A stretch of DNA of 64,000 bases from Multifurca ochricompacta. Lineage: Eukaryota > Basidiomycota > Agaricomycetes > Russulales > Russulaceae. The notes beneath the pieces were generated by a model. It searched no databases and was not told the DNA's origin. It worked only from the letters and a program-made list of their open reading frames with translations. This document shows, piece by piece, positions 30,747 to 42,051 of the stretch (position 1 is its first letter; each line of letters opens with the position of its first letter). The DNA is taken from NCBI GenBank assembly GCA_022496185.1, contig WTXG01000140.1:1-64000 (forward strand). The letters run 5' to 3'. The translations under genes were made by a program, and so were the position numbers.

Positions 30747-31984
30747 CTAGAAACAACTTGTACCATCATCATTCTGCACCAGTTCCAAGTAATCATCAGC
30801 TACATTATGATCATCAAGGGTGTCATTCTCCTTGTCCACATCCTGAGGACAGCTGTGGTTGCACAGGAACCCATATGGGCCACATTGACCACACTGATAG
30901 CATAGGTTGTGGATGGGGCAGTCGAGTTTGTGGTGTCCTGAGTTGTGGCATAGACATTTGCCACACCAGCCTGACAGGTTGATGATTGTTGGAGCTACAC
31001 CCACATGGCAGAAGATACAGAACCTGCTCCAGTGCAGGTTACTGTGACAGTGGCAACACCACTTGTGATTGAGGGGACAGTTCCAGCTAATGTGATACTT
31101 GCTATTGCATTGCCAGTACATCTCTCCACAGGGGTTCTTGTGCATGCATGGCATTTCAAATCAATTGGGCAGCAGTGTCAGTGCAGCCCCCAGTGAGCAT
31201 GGAGGGAGAGGTTGTGCATAAGTGTCTGCATACCTCTTGGCAATAGTCTGGTATGCATCCCCCCATTCCAACCTCTTCTGAATCTCAACCAACTCCTGCT
31301 CTACCTGGGACATCCTGCTGGTTAACCTTGTCATTTGTTTTGCATGTTCCCAATACATTTGTTGAGCATTGTATGCAACATCAGGTTCTTCCACAGTCTC
31401 ATCACTTTGGCCTTGAGACACAGGAGGTGCATGTCATTCAGCACCTCATCTATTGTGAAGGCTCAAGAATCATCAGTGGCCAAATGTCCAAGCTGTTTGT
31501 CACTCATCATGTGGTGAAGATGACCTGTATATCTTTCCTCCAAATAAACTGGGGCCCCATAGACAGGGCCATCCTTCTTCATGCATCCGGCAACATCCAT
31601 CCCTCCATTAGTGTAGAAGATGTACTTGGCAATGGTGACTGTTCCATCGGCCATGGTGATCTCGAGAGGAAAGTACATTGATGAGTTCGGATTGTTGGCA
31701 AAAAATGGGAACTCAGGGACTTTGTCATCCAACTCCATACCCAATAGATTGTTTGGGTGTGGTTCCTCACAGTGGTTGAAATTGTCATTGGGGTTAGGGG
31801 ACTGGTTCTTGACTTGCGCTTCTGTGGCTTCATAGTCAATAGGGGAGGAGGGACATGTAGAGGGGTGAGCAGACAGGAAATTCTCAACAACTACAGTGGG
31901 AGAAGTGAAAGCATCGATGGCAGTGTTGGCAGCAATGAAAGACATGATGGATTGTATGGTGTTAGAATGTTGCTGGGAGAGCAT
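30747..31984 (-). pseudogene. Ty3-F ORF3: zinc-knuckle array protein
   Basis: The counterpart of 25670-26898, about 412 codons. Three long frames: 31984-31463 (MLSQQHSNTIQSIMSFIAAN ... DDKVPEFPFFANNPNSS, YIFYTNGGMDVAGCMKKDGP, YLEERYTGHLHHMMSDKQLG), 31421-31161 (QMTRLTSRMSQVEQELVEIQ, a likely coiled coil) and 31154-30747, an open frame with HCHSNLHWSRFC, CGKCLCHNSGHHKLDC, CYQCGQCGPYGFLCNHSC and the acidic tail DDYLELVQNDDG. The first Cys of knuckle 1 is Tyr (YWQCNSKYHISWNC). Length and domain order match Ty3-C closely although the sequence has drifted, which argues that ORF3 is a genuine gene of the family. Function unknown; nucleic-acid binding inferred. Confidence 0.8.
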
Positions 31985-32034
31985 GTACTGGGGAATTCAA
32001 TTGGGTTTGGGGTTGTCCCTTTTTAACTGTCTTT

Positions 32035-35000
32035 GGGCACTTCTGGATGTCAAGTGTGGAACTCTGAGATAAGGACTGGGGCAAAGATATTCCCGGCTGG
32101 TTCCCATGAATTGTCAGAGTCTGGGAATCCCTTCCACTTAACTAGGTAGTGCAGTTTATGCCCTCAGCCTTTTTGCCCTGAGTCTAGAATGCACTCCACT
32201 TCCCACTCCGCTTCTCTGTCGATAAGGTCAGGTGGAGGTCTTGGGAAGTTTTCCCCATGAATGGAGGTTTCCTTATATGGGGTCAAAAGCTTGGCATGGA
32301 AGACAGGGTGGATCTTCCATTTTGGTGGCAACTGTAGCTCATAGGACATGTCTGACAGCTTCCTTTTGATCTGGAAGGGTCTGTGACATCGGGCACTAGC
32401 TTGGCTGAGGGGTGTGATGTGTGAATGTTCCTCCCCTTGAGCCATACCCAGTCATTGGCTTGATAAGGTGTGAATGTGCTTGACTGTGCAGTCAGGAGTT
32501 GCTGTGCCTTTATCAGGTTGTCATTGGCTGATTGTTGTAATTCTTCCCATTGGCTTATTCATTGGGTTACTGATGGGACATTAGTGGGCTTATCTGTCCA
32601 TGTGGTGTGCAGAGTCCAGCCCATGATGAGGGAAAAGGGGGTAGCTTTTGTTGTCCCATTGGGCCATGAGTTATGAGCAAACTCCACAGTTGACAGCCAT
32701 TCTGCCCAGTCATCTTGTTGTCTGTTACACCAGAACCAAAGGTACTGTTCTAACCATTGGTTCATCTGCTCTGACTGTCCATCTGTCTGTGGGTGATATG
32801 CCATGGATATATTCTGTGTGATGTCTAATGTCCTGCACAGAGCTTTAGCGAATGTTGATGTAAACTGGGTATCTCAGTCAGATATGATCTTCTTGGGGAG
32901 TCCATAGTGGCAGTAGACATGATTCAGGTATAGTCTTGCCACTCCTTCAGCCATGATGGTCTTGTTGCAAGGTATGAACAGGGCCACTTTGGAGCAGTCA
33001 TGGTCAGTGATTGTGAGGATGCTATCAAAGCCCTGTGACTCAGGTAACTTGACAATGAAGTCCATGGTGATGGTCTGGAATGGGGTTGATGAGATGGGAG
33101 TGATAGGGTGTATTGGCAGGATTTTTGGGTGTGTATTGACTTTGTTTGCCTGACATGCTGCACATCCCTTCACATAATCTTTGATGTCCTTTTTCATGTT
33201 GGGCCACCAGTAGTCTCATTTGGCAAGGGCATAAGTGTTGGTGATGCCAGGGTGGCTGGCAGAGGGAAGGTCGTGGTGAAAATGGATCACCCCCCTCTTA
33301 ATGTTGTCACCACTGGTGACAACAAGATGATCTCCATCTTTCCACCAAAGGCTGCAGACCTCTTTTAGGTTGTGTGCATTGGCCCATGAGTGGCATTGTT
33401 CTTGGTCCGTATTCTGTGAAACTTGTGCCCACAAGTCCATATCATGGAGACTGACAATGGCAGTTTTTGCAAACACTTCTTCTGGGAGAACAGTGACATT
33501 GTCATTGTTGTCCTCCCCTGTATGCATGTCTGGCCTTCATGACAGCGCATCTGCTCATGCATTTTGACTTCCTGCAATGTGCTTTAAGGTGAAGTTGTAC
33601 TCCTCTAATTCCAGGACTTCCTGTGCCACACATCAACTGATTTTGTGGGGTTCTTTCCAGTATAGTAAGTTGGAGTGATCAGTGTGAATAATCATTTTAT
33701 GAGAGGTTCCTGCTAGGTAGGGTTGCCAGTGTCATAGTGCCTTGACTATGGCTAAGAGTTCCCTGTCCCAGATGTCGTAATTTTGTTTGGCCAGTGAGAA
33801 GGTTTCAGAGTAATATGCCACTGGGTGAAGTATTTGTGAATCATCCCTTTGGTATAACACTGCCCCATTTGCAAAGTGAGAGGCATCCACCTCTAGTTCA
33901 AAGGGGTGACTCAGATCAGGTTGGATAAGTACTGGTTCTGAGCCAACCAGGTCCCTAATCTGTTCAAACACCCACTGCTGCACCATTCCCCAATGCCATG
34001 GCACATCCTTCTTCAGGAGATCATTCAATGGTTGCACATGCTGAGAATCCCTTGATGAAGCATCGATAGAAGTTGCAAAATCCAATGAACAACCAGACAT
34101 CCTTGACACAGGTTGGTGTAGGCCATTCTCAGATCCCTTGTACTTTAATAGGGTCCATGCACACCTGTCCTCCTTCTAGGATAACTCCTAGGTACTTGAC
34201 GCTCTGTTGTTCAAAGGAGCATTTGCTGGTTTGAGGTATAGATCATGTTTGTGCAGTATGTCCAGTACCTGATGCACTTGCTCTTGATGGTGGTTCAAGT
34301 CACTGGTAGTGGCAACCAGGATGTGTCCATGTAGACCACTACTTTGCCAGTGAGAATGAGGTCATGGAAGATGTGGTTCATCATGGACTGGAATGTTGCT
34401 GGTGAATTTGTAAGACCAAAGAACATGATGTTTGGTTCAAACAACCCTTGATTTGTCTTAAATGCCACTTTACATTGGTCACCCTCTTTGATCCTAACAT
34501 TGTTGTAGCCCCATCATACATCCATCTTGGAGAAGAGGGACTTGTCTCTCATGGTGTCAATGAGCTCAGAGATAAGTGGCAGGGGATAGGCATTCTTCAT
34601 GGTGTAGGTATTAATTTGTTGGTAGTCTTGGACTGGTCATAGCTTGCCATCCTTCTTTTTGATAAAGAAGAAGGGTGAGGCATACTGTGACTTAGATGGG
34701 CAAATATATCCCTTTTCCAGATGTTCTTCAAGGAACTCTGTTAATGCAACTTGTTCAGATTGGGACAGTGGGTAGATTTTGCAATCTATTGCTGCTGGTG
34801 CATCAGGGAGAAGATCAATGGCATGGTCCCATGGTCATGCAGGTGGAAAGCACTGTGACTCTTCTTCAGAGAACACTTTCCAATGCTGATGATAGGCACT
34901 TGGTACTATGTCACTGTAAGTTTTTTCTGCTTGCCCCTGTACTGCCTTCTGGGCCAATTCTGATGCCTTGGTGACATAACAGCAACCTGGATCTTCTTCG

Positions 35001-35400
35001 TCATCTGTACTTGTGGCCTTCACCACGGATGTCTAATTGCATAATCATAGCCAAGCAATGTAATGATGGTTGGATAAAAGTCTTTATCCATCTCGCATCA
35101 GTCCAGTTAATCTTTGGTTCAAAGGGCAAGCCATGGGTACCCCAGAATGAGGTCCTCATCTCCTAGGTTGGTAATCAGGAAGCAGATAACCCTTGTTATT
35201 TCTCCAACTTGGATGTTCAGATCTGTGTAGTGTGTAATTTTTCTGGCACAATTAGCCATTCCATCAATGTTCCAGATGTTCTTTTCCTGAGGGAGTGCCA
35301 GCATCCCCAAGCCCAAAGTCTTGACTAGTCACAGACTAATAAAATTGTCTGTGGCTCCAGAGTCCACTAAAATATCTTGATCAGCTGTCCTCTGTGTAGT
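32035..35400 (-). pseudogene. Ty3-F pol
   Basis: Minus-strand pol, read from high to low coordinates. Protease near 35380-35310, with an Asp-Ser-Gly-Ala core, followed by LGLGMLALPQEKNIWNIDGM. RT from about 34835 to 34200 with [20 protein letters not shown]; a short deletion damages the YMDD site (VVYMD then frame loss). RNase H 34109-33732: VGSEPVLIQPDLSHPFELEV, WDRELLAIVKAL. Integrase: WWKDGDHLVVTSGDNIKRGV (33527-33216), CAACQANK and ITMDFIVKLPESQGFDSIL (33197-32874), AYHPQTDGQSEQMNQWL (32804-32559). The tail and chromodomain run from 32445 to about 32050 (LSYELQLPPKWKIHPVFHAK-like text, then EWEVECILDS). Many stops; non-coding fossil. Confidence 0.92.
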
Positions 35401-35504
35401 TTGAAATGAACTGGTATTTTTAACAACTTGAATTGACTAGTATACACAGAGGTAACATGGAATGCTTGTGCCCAGGCGATGGGGTAGAGCTTAACAAAAA
35501 TCCT

Positions 35505-36999
35505 TTTTTGTGAATGCCTTTTCAACTAGGATGGTGCACACTTCCTTGCTTTCCTTCATCATGTTTGCCCATATATCATGAGCTTTCTCTTCCTTGGTTC
35601 ATTTGTCCACAGTGGATGGATTGTTCTGAGCAGGAGCTGCAGGTGTCATAGTTGCCTCTGCAACCCATACTCCCTTCTTTGGGCAATCTTTGGACATATG
35701 TCCTTGTGCCTTGCAGTGGAAGCATTGTCCTTCTTTCATCAGTGTCTGCCATTCATCCTCTGTCAGTGCAGCCCTTGCCCACATTCTATCCACAGAGGTG
35801 TCCATTTTGTTGGGATCCCTTTGAGCAGTGTGTACTGGTTTAACTCCAAACACTGCTTTCCACTGATCTCTTGTTTTTCCTTTCTTTGTATCAACTCCAA
35901 AACACATTTGGAAGTCAAGATAATCTTGTTGCTGCCTTCAAGCAGCATCAACCCATCCATCCCAGTCCTGGGGGTGGTGGAACTGGATGATGTTTTTGAC
36001 CAATGGGTTGGGTAATCCTTGTGAGAAGAGGTCCAATGTTGCCTCCTGTCTGTATCATATCCTGCCCTGTTGGCCAGGCTTCTGAATTTTGCAACATATG
36101 CATCCAAGTCCCCTTTTTCCATTTTCAGGGACTTCAGTTCCCAAGCAGCCTTCTGCTTGGCTTGCCCATCAGTGAAAGCATCCTTAAACCACTGGGCGAT
36201 TGTCTCCCAAAGACCTTTGCTAGTGGTTTGATGCCCACTCTCAATTTGTTCATTTAACCACTCCAATTGCTCCATGGTCCAGTCATCCACTGCTTCCCCT
36301 CGGATCAGGGAGAGGAATAAGTTGGCACATTGGAATGGGTTGATTATCTGAGGAACATCATGATTGAAGTTCTTGAAGGTTGTAAATTCCAACATGAACT
36401 TTTTGCTTTGGGACCGTCCCTGTGAATGTCTGGGGCAGCACCCCCAATAGTCATCCTGAAGGGGGAGGGATATTTGGTGGTGCAGCTACTGGGGCTGGTG
36501 GGGCAGGGTCTGGGAGCTGGGCAGTGATGGTCGACATATTTTGGTAGAATGGGGTAGTGGTGTCGGTGGATTGTATAGATATCTGGGGAGTTGTCAAAGC
36601 AGGGGCTCTGATTGTGACAACTGTGGGTGCAACCAGAAACATAGTCACTGCTAATGCCAGTGCGTCTTCACTGGTTTCTTCTACATACTCTTCTGGTTCA
36701 GAGTCTGTGACAATGGCCAGGGGATTCTCTCTCCATGGTCCTAGTCCAAATTCGGGTGGGGCAGGTCCTGTAGTGACCCAAGAGTGTCAGCTGTCTGAGT
36801 ATCAGATACAATACCAAACTCTTTTCTTGTCATCATATTCTACCAGTTGGTATCTTCCATCATGATAGACATAGTATCCAAACTCAGATTCAAAATCTTT
36901 CCAGGTGGCAGAGCCAAGTACTTGTTGTGAAAGATTATTCTTGTCTCTGTGTTTGATGAGTTCTTCTTTAAAGAGGGTCTGACTGCAGCTGGAAGCCAT
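35505..36999 (-). pseudogene. Ty3-F gag
   Basis: Starts at an ATG (36999) in a good 65-codon frame: MASSCSQTLFKEELIKHRDK ... FESEFGYYVYHDGRYQLVEY. This shows the family start codon that Ty3-C has lost. After a degenerate Pro-rich stretch the capsid core resumes at 36395 (MLEFTTFKNFNHDVPQIINP, DWTMEQLEWLNEQIESGHQT, LDAYVAKFRSLANRAGYDTD). The end (35907-35599) holds KKGKTRDQWKAVFGVKP and the zinc knuckle CFHCKAQGHMSKDC. Confidence 0.9.
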
Positions 37000-37018
37000 G
37001 ATGAGAGACTCAACTTGA

Positions 37019-37555
37019 TGTTACATCTGGTGTGGGACATTCCACACAACTTGTGTGACAGTGCGTTTATTCATAGTCAGGTAAGAAACCAATAAGGTCT
37101 CTTGGAGTCAAGGGAATGAGTCAGAGTCAAAGGGGGCTGCTCCCTAAGACAATGTTGAGTGGAAGAGTGCCAAAAGCACTGAGACAAACGAGTCAAGGTT
37201 TCAAAGGGAATGTCTGGAAGACAAGCACCAATGTATTCAATAAGTCGAGTCTGAGGTCTACAGTGTAGCTACAGCAGACTTATATATGTAATCAAATGGG
37301 TGTCTATGAGATAAGGATTGCAGAGTCAAGTGGGCCCAAATATACAAAAGTGGAGGGTGTTAAGCCTGGCTTCTGATAGGGAATTAAGTAAGTGTCTGGT
37401 CATAAAGATAAGGAGATAAGGGAGCAATCATAGGTAAAGACAAGTCAACAAAGATAACTACAGTCACAGGGATGGAAGCAGAGCATGTGATGGATCCCAG
37501 GAAGGGGACATAATCAGGAAGTGCATCATAGGTGGAAGTGTAGGGTTCGCATTGG
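37019..37555 (-). repeat. Ty3-F 5' LTR (truncated)
   Basis: 537 bp matching the 3' LTR until GGTTCGCATTGG, then replaced by hAT-like sequence. The adjacent primer-binding site on the minus strand (36998-37018 region) reads AAGTTGAGTCT, complementary but for one CpG-type mismatch to AGACTCGACTT in this LTR. Confidence 0.9.
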
Positions 37556-37787
37556 GGTAGGGCATAGCACGAGTCCAGGTAACTTGTGAGTTTTTTGAGT
37601 AGAGCTGTGGGAAAACTTGCAGGTATTGATACTCGCAGATCCGGGTGATCTGTGGGAAAATACTCATGCAGATCCAGGTATTGATTTTGGCACCCTGGGT
37701 ACCTGCATGGGTACTCACAGAATACTTGTGGGAATATTATTATATAAAATTATTTTTTTACTAGGCTCATCAACCTAGAACAGAAAT

Positions 37788-37863
37788 GGCTGAAACATGG
37801 ATTGAACCTAAGACGTCTGGGAACAAGCTCAGTCCAGTGCTCTAACCACTAAGCCACCCAGCC
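37788..37863 (-). tRNA. tRNA-like relic (SINE head or tRNA pseudogene)
   Basis: A 76-nt minus-strand sequence with tRNA hallmarks: acceptor halves GGCTGGG and TTCAGCC pair over seven positions (two G-U), the A box TGGCTTAGTGGTTAGAGC fits the pol III consensus, and the B box is GGTTCAATCC. The anticodon arm is irregular and the T stem has mismatches, so a working tRNA is unlikely. An A/T-rich run follows about 35 nt downstream. Best read as a tRNA pseudogene or the head of a SINE captured inside the hAT-like element. Confidence 0.5.
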
Positions 37864-37904
37864 TCACTAGTAAAGACACACAATATATTATATATAGGGT
37901 TATG

Positions 37905-38295
37905 CAGAATTGTGAATGTGTTTTGATCTTATCACTTGTATTATCTTAGATGTATATCTTTAGTATCTAATTAATTGTGAACACATTTTTGATCTTATCA
38001 CTTAGATGTACATTCCAAGTATCTAATTAGTTGTGAATGCATTTTTGATCTTATCACTTAGATGTACATCCCAAGTATCTAATTAATTGTGAATGCATTT
38101 TTGATCTTATCACTTGTATTAGATGTATATCCTAAGTATCTAATTAACTGTGAACGCGTTTTTGATCTTATCACTTAGATGTACATCCCAAGTATCTAAT
38201 TAACTGTGAACACATTTTTGATCTTATCACTTAGATGTATATCCTAAGTATCTAATTAATTGTGAATGCGTTTTTGATCTTATCAATTAGGTGTG
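37905..38295. repeat. Tandem satellite, about six units of about 62 bp
   Basis: Repeated words TTTTTGATCTTATCACTTAG, TAGATGTA(C/T)ATCC and AAGTATCTAATTAA(T/C)TGTGAA recur about every 62 bp, with some units carrying a 6-8 bp insert (TTGTATTA). Units differ mainly by C/T and G/A changes. The array lies within the hAT-like element. Confidence 0.9.
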
Positions 38296-38744
38296 ATCCC
38301 GGCATCTCTGTACCGATGCATGCCAATGTGTGCATTCTTAAGCCTACCTTCCTAGATAGGAAGGCAATGCATGGTCTGATTGGCGCGCCCCACACTTTGC
38401 GTTTTTTTGCATTTTTTTGCATTTTTTCACATTTCTATAGATATTGTAACTGATTCTTGTTTTATTTTGGATTGGATGCATGATCTGACTTGAAACTTCA
38501 TGGGATTGTAGTAATATATATATTCTTTCTGTGTATGCAAGATGAAGATCTCTGGCTGCCTCAAACCTTACAAGTAAACCTACAAGTATACCCACGAGTA
38601 CTCGGATCCATGTGAGTATAGGACTCATGGCTCCAGGTGATCCATGGGAACATACTTGTGCGGATCTGAGTATGGGATTATCTAATCTAAATACCCACAA
38701 GTTCAGATCTGGGTAACTCATGAGTGCACTCATGCTAGGCCCTA

Positions 38745-38901
38745 ATGCCACCCATGTGGTCAGTGCAGCCCTTACAGGTTTCTTTGCACCTATAGATGTC
38801 CCCAAGATTCAGACAAGGAGAACTACACCCTGGATGATTGTAATGTAGCTGACAATTATTTGGACTTGGTGCAGGATGATGATGGTATGAGTTGCTTCTA
38901 G
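38745..38901 (+). pseudogene. Ty3-G ORF3, C-terminal fragment
   Basis: The last 50 or so codons of an ORF3 copy on the plus strand: a GQCSPYRFLCTYRCPQDSDK-like Cys cluster, ENYTLDDCNVADNYLDLVQD, then DDGMSCF and a TAG at 38899-38901. Followed by the purine tract AGAAGAGGCAGTGA and an LTR. Everything upstream was lost at the junction with the hAT-like element. Confidence 0.85.
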
Positions 38902-38932
38902 CCAGGTCTGCTAGAACCAGAAGAGGCAGTGA

Positions 38933-39510
38933 TGTTATGACCCTTGCCGAGTGACCCCCTTTTCTTTACCCTTCCCAATGCAAATCCTCTTCTCCCACCC
39001 ACATTACACTTTCTGATCATGTCCCCTTCCTGGGACCCATCATGTGCATTACTCCCATCCCCATGACTGCCTCTTCATCTGTTGACTCATTGTTTGCCTA
39101 TGATTGTTCTCTTATCTTCTTATCTCTAAGACTGGACACTTACTTAATTCACTATCAGAAGCTAGGATGTATGCCATCCACTTTCATATATTTGGGCCCA
39201 CTTGACTCCATTATCCTTATCTCATAGATGCCCACTAGATTACATATATAAGTCTGCTGTAGCTACACTGTAGACCTCAGACTCAACTTATTGAATACAT
39301 CGGTGTTTGTCTTCTGGACAAGTCCCTTGAAACTCAGTACAGTTCATCTCTGTGCTTTTGGCACTTCTCCACTCAACATTGTCTTAGGGTACAGCCCCTT
39401 TGACTTTGACTCATCCCTGTAAACTCAAAGAGGCCTTATTGACCTCTTATCTGATCATGAACAAATGCTGTCACACAAGTCATGTGGAACATCCCACACC
39501 AGATGTAACA
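38933..39510 (+). repeat. Ty3-G 3' LTR
   Basis: 578 bp, TGTTATGACCC to CACCAGATGTAACA, of the Ty3-C family. Contains TATATAAGTCTG and AGACTCAACTT about 34 nt downstream, the same promoter/start layout as Ty3-C. Confidence 0.92.
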
Positions 39511-40787
39511 GTAGAGATAAGATAACAAAATACTCACTTCAGTTATGTTGGTCAGAACTGAAGTGAACTGTACAGTAAAAGCATCCTTTAAATACTGTAA
39601 ATGAGTGTGCTTATAGTAGCCAAGATAGAGAAGGATTGTGTCTAATCAAGTAAGGTATCATACTATTCACAGGAAGGTGAAACACAGTCCATGTGCTACT
39701 GCACAACACACAACTCACTTTTTAGTACCACACACTTAGCAATTGATCTGACCTGGCCATATTGATCCATTTCTGGCAGTAACCCCCAGGTATCTTCATT
39801 GGTACCTGTACCCATACCTTGATAAAGCTTCACTTGATTCTGTCTTGATTGTTGATCTTGACAGTTGAACTTGGATCCTGAACAATGTCTTGAACCTTGA
39901 CACAGCAGGCACCTGGCTGTGACATCAAGGGGAAGATAGATGGTATCAATGTCATGCCACCCTTCTGCTTGAGCATTGTCACTAAGGGTACTGATAAGGG
40001 AAGGGGGTACAAGATGGAGAGCTGGGCTTCTCTATGGAGTTGAAATAGGTGGTTGAATTGTCTTTGAATGTGCTGGAGGTGCTCTTCTCTTTCTGTGGGG
40101 AAGGACACTATGTTACCAGACCAAGGGGCTTTTTTATTTACTAAGTTCCTCTACAGTTAGGTTTACAATGTACTGTCTAGAGGTTGGTATTGAAATCTAT
40201 ATCTTCAAAGCAAGGGTAACCATGTGATGGGTGGATAGGGAACAGGGGAACAGGGTTGGTGGGTAGGCAAAGAGAGCAAGTGAAGGGGAAGAGTTCTGGG
40301 TGGTCTGCAATTGTGTTGTGAACCACAAAGTATCTATCCTCCACAAAAACTCTGGTGTCAGCAAAATTCAAGGCACCAAAAAGACAAATGAATCACCTGT
40401 CCAGAAGATTGAAGCCTTGAAGCAGTGCTCTGGCTCCACTGAAGATGTCTTGCAATTCAGGGGAAAGGGTGCAATGTAGACAGGTGATGGAAATGTTCCA
40501 GGAATAGATGAGAAGGCCTTGGGGGAATGTAAGAATGTTGGGGGCCAGATAACTGATCTTAGTGCAGAGATTGAGGTTTACAAGGTGGGGGGAGGGGTAA
40601 TAAGGGGAATGCAGGAAGTGATCAATTTGAGGGTGAATAGGAATGTTATGGAGGTGAGGAAAATGGAGAGGAATGAGCACACCAGGAAGGTAATTAACTC
40701 AATCATAGAGCACATCCAGATAAGAGGGGAAGCAGTTGAAAAGGCTGACTCCCCTTGAGAACTGAAGGGGCACCCAAGACTCTTGAT
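39511..40787. other. Unassigned sequence, possibly an old retroelement remnant
   Basis: No recognisable protein. At 39895-39921 the words TTGACACAGCAGGCACCTGG and CTGTGACA resemble the last bases of the Ty3-I type LTR (compare 56672-56698), so an LTR end may be buried here. A small plus-strand frame at 40519-40758 (79 codons, charged, IEVYKVGGGVIRGMQEVINL) and a minus-strand frame at 39830-40108 have no features I can name. Neither is convincing as a gene. Confidence 0.4.
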
Positions 40788-41295
40788 TGTCAAACAGGCA
40801 TGAGGTGCAGCATACTGACTGTAAGTGGTTAGCGGGTTAGGCTAGAACAAGTTATACTTCAGAGGTTTGAAGGAAACTCTATATGCTATACTACACACTA
40901 GAACAAGTTATCTACAAGAGACGGTTAGTTATTGGTAAGTAGTAACAAGTAATAGGACTACACTTCAGAGGTTTGAAGGAAACTCTGAAGTGTAAGAGAC
41001 AAACAGACACCCTTATATACATTCCAAGGGATGGTCTGTGCACTGGGAATAAGTCCACAAGTGCCAGACAAAGTCCAAACAATAAACAAGAGGGAATAAG
41101 GCCATTGGCCAGTAAGGAATCACATGCTTGTACATCTTTACTAAGGTACATCAGTCAGCTACTGTGGAATGTGAGAAAGAAAGTAATAATGATATAGTAA
41201 AAAGTCTGAAACTCCAATATCTAATCTAGTCCACAAAGTAGCTAATCTAATCTCCTGATGCCTGAAGCATCACCGAACATGTCCTGTGTTCAACA
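40788..41295 (-). mobile_element. Solo LTR, Copia-B family, minus strand
   Basis: 508 bp from TGTCAAACAGG to CCTGTGTTCAACA (complement of the family start TGTTGAACACAGG), flanked by exact duplication TTGAT (40783-40787 and 41296-41300). Keeps the TATATA box and the 11-bp inverted repeat ACACTTCAGAG / CTCTGAAGTGT (near 40960-40996). Confidence 0.94.
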
Positions 41296-41504
41296 TTGAT
41301 GACTGTCAAGCAAATGGTAAACAAGAAACTGGTGAGGATTGGTTGGATGGTCAAGGCACAGAGGACAATGAAGGTGAAGAGTAAGTGAATGCAATTCATC
41401 CAGCACTTTGATAAATCATGTGATGTAAAGTAAACAACAGCAAATTCTGTTGAACCAAGATAGTGGTACAGAGGTTCTGGGATAGCAGTTCAACATGATT
41501 ACAA

Positions 41505-41826
41505 TCAAGTCACCTTACTCTCCCCCACCACTGACATCCCTAAAGTGGTAGTATTGTCACACAACATCCTAAAAGTGGTATTATTGTCACACAACTATGA
41601 TTTGTAATAGTTTTTATTTTAAAAAGGAGAGTTATCAAACAAAATATCATTACAAATCAGTAGGAATAAGTTCAGATAACTCTTAGCAAGTCACCTTATT
41701 CTCCCCCATGCTGACAACCCTAAAGTGGTATTATTGTCACATGACCATGATTTGTAATAATGTTTATTTTTAAAAAGGAAAGTTATCAATGAAATATCAT
41801 TATAAATCAGTTGGAATAAGATAAGA
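41505..41826. repeat. Tandem duplication of about 180 and 140 bp
   Basis: Two head-to-tail copies (41505-41686 and 41687-41826) sharing CAAGTCACCTTA(C/T)TCTCCC, TAAAGTGGTATTATTGTCAC and ATGATTTGTAATA(G/A)T. The first copy has an extra internal 40-bp duplication of the GTGGTATTATTGTCAC part. Nothing coding is seen between 41296 and 42051 apart from this. Confidence 0.8.
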
Positions 41827-42051
41827 TAAGAACTTTGGTGTTCTTGCATGTTCTCACTACTGTATGTCTAGCTATTTTATGACTTTTATTGTGTATCATG
41901 TGTTCTCATCAGAACGTGTGGGTCTAGAGTGGTAGAACATTGCAGTGCTCATTTCTGGTTGCCATGTAGTTGGTGATAATCCTCTTGTTGTCCTCATCTG
42001 CCTCTCTTTTTTTATGCAAGTCTGTGCTAGCCTCAAGAATGAGCTGCCCTC

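Larger units (their letters stand above)
30138..37555 (-). mobile_element. Ty3-F, degenerate chromodomain Ty3 element on the minus strand
   Basis: Same family as Ty3-C but older. Its 3' LTR is at 30138-30715 and its 5' LTR starts at 37019 and is truncated at about 37555, where a hAT-like element abuts. Internal order on the minus strand is gag, protease, RT, RNase H, integrase, chromodomain, ORF3. It has lost most CG dinucleotides relative to Ty3-C and carries many TGA/TAG stops and small indels. No target duplication can be shown because the right end is lost. Confidence 0.92.
37558..38744. mobile_element. hAT-like non-autonomous element with satellite and tRNA-like insert
   Basis: Ends TAGGGCATAGCACGAGT and, inverted, TAGGGCCTAGCATGAGT (two mismatches in 17). 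Both subterminal regions repeat GCAGATCC(G/A)GGT-like motifs and GTACTC/GAGTAC words, typical of hAT ends. No transposase frame. The 8 bp outside the two ends differ (CATTGGGG and ATGCCACC), so a clean insertion cannot be shown: the left flank is Ty3-F LTR and the right flank is the ORF3 of Ty3-G. Confidence 0.7.

Noticed and set aside
37905..38295. 62-bp repeat array as a CRISPR array
   Set aside because: Units are contiguous with no unique spacers, in a eukaryotic transposon context.
40519..40758. Small charged ORF as a host gene
   Set aside because: 79 codons, no recognisable domain, codon use not distinctive, bounded by a solo LTR; insufficient to call a gene.
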